DNA from: an uncultured Kiloniellaceae bacterium
Lineage (GTDB): Bacteria; Pseudomonadota; Alphaproteobacteria; Kiloniellales; Kiloniellaceae
Assembly: GCA_947500035.1 (NCBI GenBank)
Contig: CANMQP010000005.1
Span: forward strand, 682,001-746,000
DNA length: 64,000 nucleotides
Direction: 5' to 3'
The position numbers and the translations under genes were made by a program. A model generated the notes under the pieces. The model was not told the DNA's origin. It saw only the letters and a list, made by a program, of their open reading frames with translations, and did not search any database. Within the stretch, counting starts at the first letter, position 1, and every line of letters begins with the position of its first letter. This document shows positions 61,801 to 64,000 of this stretch, piece after piece.

Positions 61801-64000
61801 ACTCGCAGCGAGTTGGAAAAGTCTAGGACTGGTCGAGCAGCGGTCACGCGCACTATGGCCTTGGAGTACAATGCGACCAACGGCCAACTGACCAAGGAAA
61901 TTATCGAGCCGGACATCCCGACCCTTACCGTCACCACTTCCTATAGCTATGACAGTTTCGGCAACGAAACCCGCGCCACGGTCAGCGGCGTGGGCATCAC
62001 GTCCCGGGGCTCCACCAACAGTTACGATGCCAACGGCCAGTTCCCGGTTTTCAACGTTAACGCCATGAGTCACAGCGAGACCATGGTCACGGACCCCAGG
62101 TTCGGGGTGGTGACCGGCCTGACCGGCCCCAACGGCGTCACCACCACGTGGCAACACGACGGCTTCGGGCGCAAAACCAAGGAGATGCGTGCGGACGGCA
62201 CAGAAAGCCGGATCGCTTACGAACTCTGTGTCAGTAATTGCCCTTCCGGCGCGGTCTATAACATTTCCATACAGGACTTCCTTAGCGCCAGTGGAACGGC
62301 GATCGCTGGTGCCACCATAGACTATTTCGACAAACTCAATCGGGTTATCCGCAACGAAACGGAGGGCTTCGATACTACCGCCGTCTACCGTGACACTCAC
62401 TTCAATAACCGCGGCTTGCCAGATAAGACCTCGCGCCCTTATTTCGCGGGTACAGATCCCGAAAATGTCAAATGGATCGAAAATCGATACGATGTGGTCG
62501 ATCGTAGAATCGCGCTGATTATTCCAGACAACGGACAGCACACCACAGCCTACGATGGCCTGACCACAACCCTCTCTGACCCGCTGTTGCGTGATGAAAT
62601 CCGAAGCGTCAATGCTCTGAACGAATTAGTCTCAGTAACGGATCGTGACAATGGCACGGTCTCCTATGCCTACGATGCCTACGGCAATCTGCTGACCACC
62701 AACGCCAACGGCGTGCTCACGACCATCTCCTACGACCAGCGCGGCCGCAAGACCGGCATGGTCGATCCCGACATGGGGACCTGGTCCTACGGCTACAACG
62801 TCCTGGGGGAGCTGATCTCCCAGACCGATGCCAAGCTGCAGGTCGTGACCATGAGCTACGACCTGCTGGGACGCATGGAAACCCGGATCGAGGCGGAGGG
62901 CACCACCACCTGGACCTACGACACGGCCACCAAGGGCGTGGGCAAGATCCATCACGTCTCCGGCCCCAACGGCTACCAGGAGACCGCGGGCTACGACAGC
63001 CTGGGGCGTCCGGACGTCACCACCACCACCATCTCGGGCACGGTCTATCAGACTTCGCTAACCTATGATGCGCTGGGGCGTCCGAGCACCATTACCTACC
63101 CTTCCGGCTTTACGGTCCAGAACAACTACACCGCCAACGGTTTCCTGGGCTCGGTCTCGGAGATCCTGGGGGGCACGGTCTACTGGCAGGCCAACACGGT
63201 CGATGCGGAAGGCATGGTGACCCAGGAAACCCTGGGCAACGGTGTCATCACCGACCGGGCCTACGATCCGGCGACGGCCCTGGTGGATTCCATCCAGACC
63301 AACGCGGGCGGCACCTCCATCCAGAACCTCAGCTTTGCCTTCGACATGCTGGGCAATCTCCAGGAACGCAACGACCTGGACCGGGACCGCAAGGAGGCCT
63401 TTCTCTATGACGGCCTGAACCGGCTGACGGAATCCAAGCTGACCGATACCAGCACTGCAACCACGCTCAACACCACGACCTACGCCTATGACGCCCTGGG
63501 CAACATCACCAACAAGTCGGATGTGGGGGCTTATCTCTACGGCCAGAACGGGGCGGGGCCGCACGCGGTCACCACAGCCGGTGCCAATACCTATACATAC
63601 GACGCCAACGGCAGCATGATCTCCGGGGCCGGACGAACCACGGCCTGGACCTCCTTTAACAAGCCCCAGAGCATCACCGACAGCCTGACCGGCAATCAGA
63701 CCTCATTTGTCTATGGCCCGAGCCGGGCGCGCATTCAGCAGAACGCCCTGACCGACGGCATCACCACGACGACGACCTACATCGGCGGCAGCTACGAGCG
63801 GCGCAGCCGTTTGAACCAGCCGGACGAGCTGGTGCACTACATCCGTTCGGGCGGCGGCACGGTGGCGATCTACACTCAGATCGATGACGGTCAGTCTCTC
63901 ACCGACAAAACCCGCTACCTGCACAAGGATCATCTGGGCTCGGTGGAATCCATCACCGACGAACAAGGCGTGGTCACCGAGCATCTCTCCTACGATGCTC
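58849..64000 (+). CDS. Secreted SpvB/RHS-repeat protein (3' end outside window)
   Basis: At least 1717 residues, open to the window end. Signal peptide (KIIAALLLLSTFAGEAQA), SpvB-like N-terminal domain (GELSVNRNGAAQYRLPLSVPPG), seven FG-GAP/VCBS-like DxNxDG repeats (about residues 370-740, e.g. FQDVNGDGLVDWV), then GRGFLGFRE typical of SpvB/TcdB-like middle regions, then YD/RHS repeats (about residues 1260-1680) ending near YLHKDHLGSVESITD, the core before a polymorphic C-terminus. ATG 58849 has GGGG upstream; ATG 58792 is in frame. The last 1.3 kb is richer in GC than the rest. Likely a polymorphic toxin or insecticidal-type surface protein. Confidence 0.88.
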   Translation, partial: MLSSFSVPSQAKSVSKYASKIIAALLLLSTFAGEAQAQTTVAGVTSGELSVNRNGAAQYRLPLSVPPGVSGMSPELTLLYNSQSDNGPLGVGWSLGGLSVVHRCTRTVAQDGAPGGVDYGAADRFCMDGQRLVAINGVYGADGTEYRTEIETFTRVVSLGSAGAGPASFKVWTRDGRIMSYGTSADSAVEVPGQDNVQFWALNKIEDRLGNEILFSYAEKTGTDNTIENSHKLLRIDYGGNPLAGTSPLASVRFNYQARNDKRTHYAAGAKTQWLERLSGIETYSGTNLVKHYKLAYDYGLATKRSRLTSVTECDNSDNCIAPVSFSYSDPSQGSLWLQNDNHKLPDVIENYSLYPLFPSNPPGLPHGSFADLNGDGLADWVRGFHYNAFKNHRQVPTTKKQTWLKIADGWETDVNFVLPDVIYDGIYRQPRGVFADLNGDGLVDWITAHRHFGSAPVGGPPQTYRKAWLNTGTGWAVDTAYTPPDVIDDRKDDVTRSQVVDVNGDGLPDFVTAYRLANSTVKKATWLNTGSGWAYAANYNLPDVIDDRGLNLKRGQFQDVNGDGLIDWVRAYRKANGNSSQATWLNTGSGWQYDAAYNLPDVIEDKRENLVRGQFQDVNGDGLVDWVRAYRKDNGTSLKFTLLNTGTGWAHHPEYDLPDVIEDKRENLVRGQFQDVNGDGLVDWIRSYRKDNGTSSKFTLLNTGSGWLHNPDYDLPDIISDKKLDLTRGRFADVNGDGLPDWVRAYKTSSGSSSQITWTNRSGIPDLLIAVSDSLKTQSEILYAPLTDKTIYSKSNGAVFPKTELQSNLHVVTELSQDDGATYSAGQKITSYKYSGARFNAQGRGFLGFREIMETDLQTGNITTKLYEQDYRFRGLLSENRIETSDGALKEKSSFTWSASETEATDQPSIILATLASARVEAFEINHGATNTPVTVTETRYTYDSHGNPVLITSTTQGAGESFTTVTRNSYGDDPSLWLLGLLTRSELEKSRTGRAAVTRTMALEYNATNGQLTKEIIEPDIPTLTVTTSYSYDSFGNETRATVSGVGITSRGSTNSYDANGQFPVFNVNAMSHSETMVTDPRFGVVTGLTGPNGVTTTWQHDGFGRKTKEMRADGTESRIAYELCVSNCPSGAVYNISIQDFLSASGTAIAGATIDYFDKLNRVIRNETEGFDTTAVYRDTHFNNRGLPDKTSRPYFAGTDPENVKWIENRYDVVDRRIALIIPDNGQHTTAYDGLTTTLSDPLLRDEIRSVNALNELVSVTDRDNGTVSYAYDAYGNLLTTNANGVLTTISYDQRGRKTGMVDPDMGTWSYGYNVLGELISQTDAKLQVVTMSYDLLGRMETRIEAEGTTTWTYDTATKGVGKIHHVSGPNGYQETAGYDSLGRPDVTTTTISGTVYQTSLTYDALGRPSTITYPSGFTVQNNYTANGFLGSVSEILGGTVYWQANTVDAEGMVTQETLGNGVITDRAYDPATALVDSIQTNAGGTSIQNLSFAFDMLGNLQERNDLDRDRKEAFLYDGLNRLTESKLTDTSTATTLNTTTYAYDALGNITNKSDVGAYLYGQNGAGPHAVTTAGANTYTYDANGSMISGAGRTTAWTSFNKPQSITDSLTGNQTSFVYGPSRARIQQNALTDGITTTTTYIGGSYERRSRLNQPDELVHYIRSGGGTVAIYTQIDDGQSLTDKTRYLHKDHLGSVESITDEQGVVTEHLSYDA

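Noticed and set aside
61798-62541. 247-residue minus-strand ORF over the RHS gene
   Set aside because: Shadow of the plus-strand RHS reading frame, which is open throughout and has recognisable domains.

Overview
The window reads as an alphaproteobacterial chromosome, probably Rhodospirillales-like. This rests on gene order (secD-secF-Mth938, surE-pcm, tatABC-serS, scpAB, nagZ-SPOR-argS-dgt), a PopZ/DUF2497 homologue, a short CheZ and a GTTC-N7-GTTC LexA box. I could not run a database search, so no genus is given.

Layout. 1-7.4 kb: 3' end of uvrA, a GNAT acetyltransferase, an orphan TAXI-type binding lipoprotein, trmFO, a squalene/phytoene-synthase-fold protein, sodB, an OmpA-like lipoprotein and a small membrane protein. 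7.4-27 kb: a long, mostly minus-strand housekeeping block for protein export and envelope (secDF-yajC, tatABC, an LysM-M23 lipoprotein, nagZ, a SPOR protein), translation and repair (serS, argS, pcm, surE), chromosome structure (scpAB) and dNTP hydrolysis (dgt). It is interrupted by an orphan iron-type ABC ATPase and an S2P protease. 27-41.5 kb: erpA, xth, a rhomboid protease, cheZ, an unusually folded 0.5-kb non-coding stretch, ilvD, three tandem paralogues of an unrecognised CxCQ membrane-anchored family, a DDAH-like enzyme, valS, popZ, tolC and a second Pcm-like methyltransferase.

41.6-64 kb: accessory DNA begins just after tRNA-Cys and tRNA-Asn. It holds prophage debris (ParB-like tail, terminase-small-like protein, GIY-YIG protein), many orphan small genes, a secreted or lipoprotein set with a trypsin-like protease, a gene broken by one in-frame stop, and an XRE regulator divergent from five small overlapping genes with matching operators. 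A HicB-like two-gene module with perfect upstream dyads and a LexA-box-controlled three-gene operon follow. The window ends inside a large secreted SpvB/RHS protein with seven FG-GAP-type calcium-binding repeats; its variable C-terminus lies outside.

Best candidates for something undescribed: the CxCQ triplet (33.3-34.7 kb), the multi-hairpin switch-like intergenic region (30.8-31.3 kb), the SOS-box mini-operon (57.7-58.6 kb), the XRE/five-small-gene unit (54.0-56.4 kb) and the iron-box-like site in front of the RHS gene.
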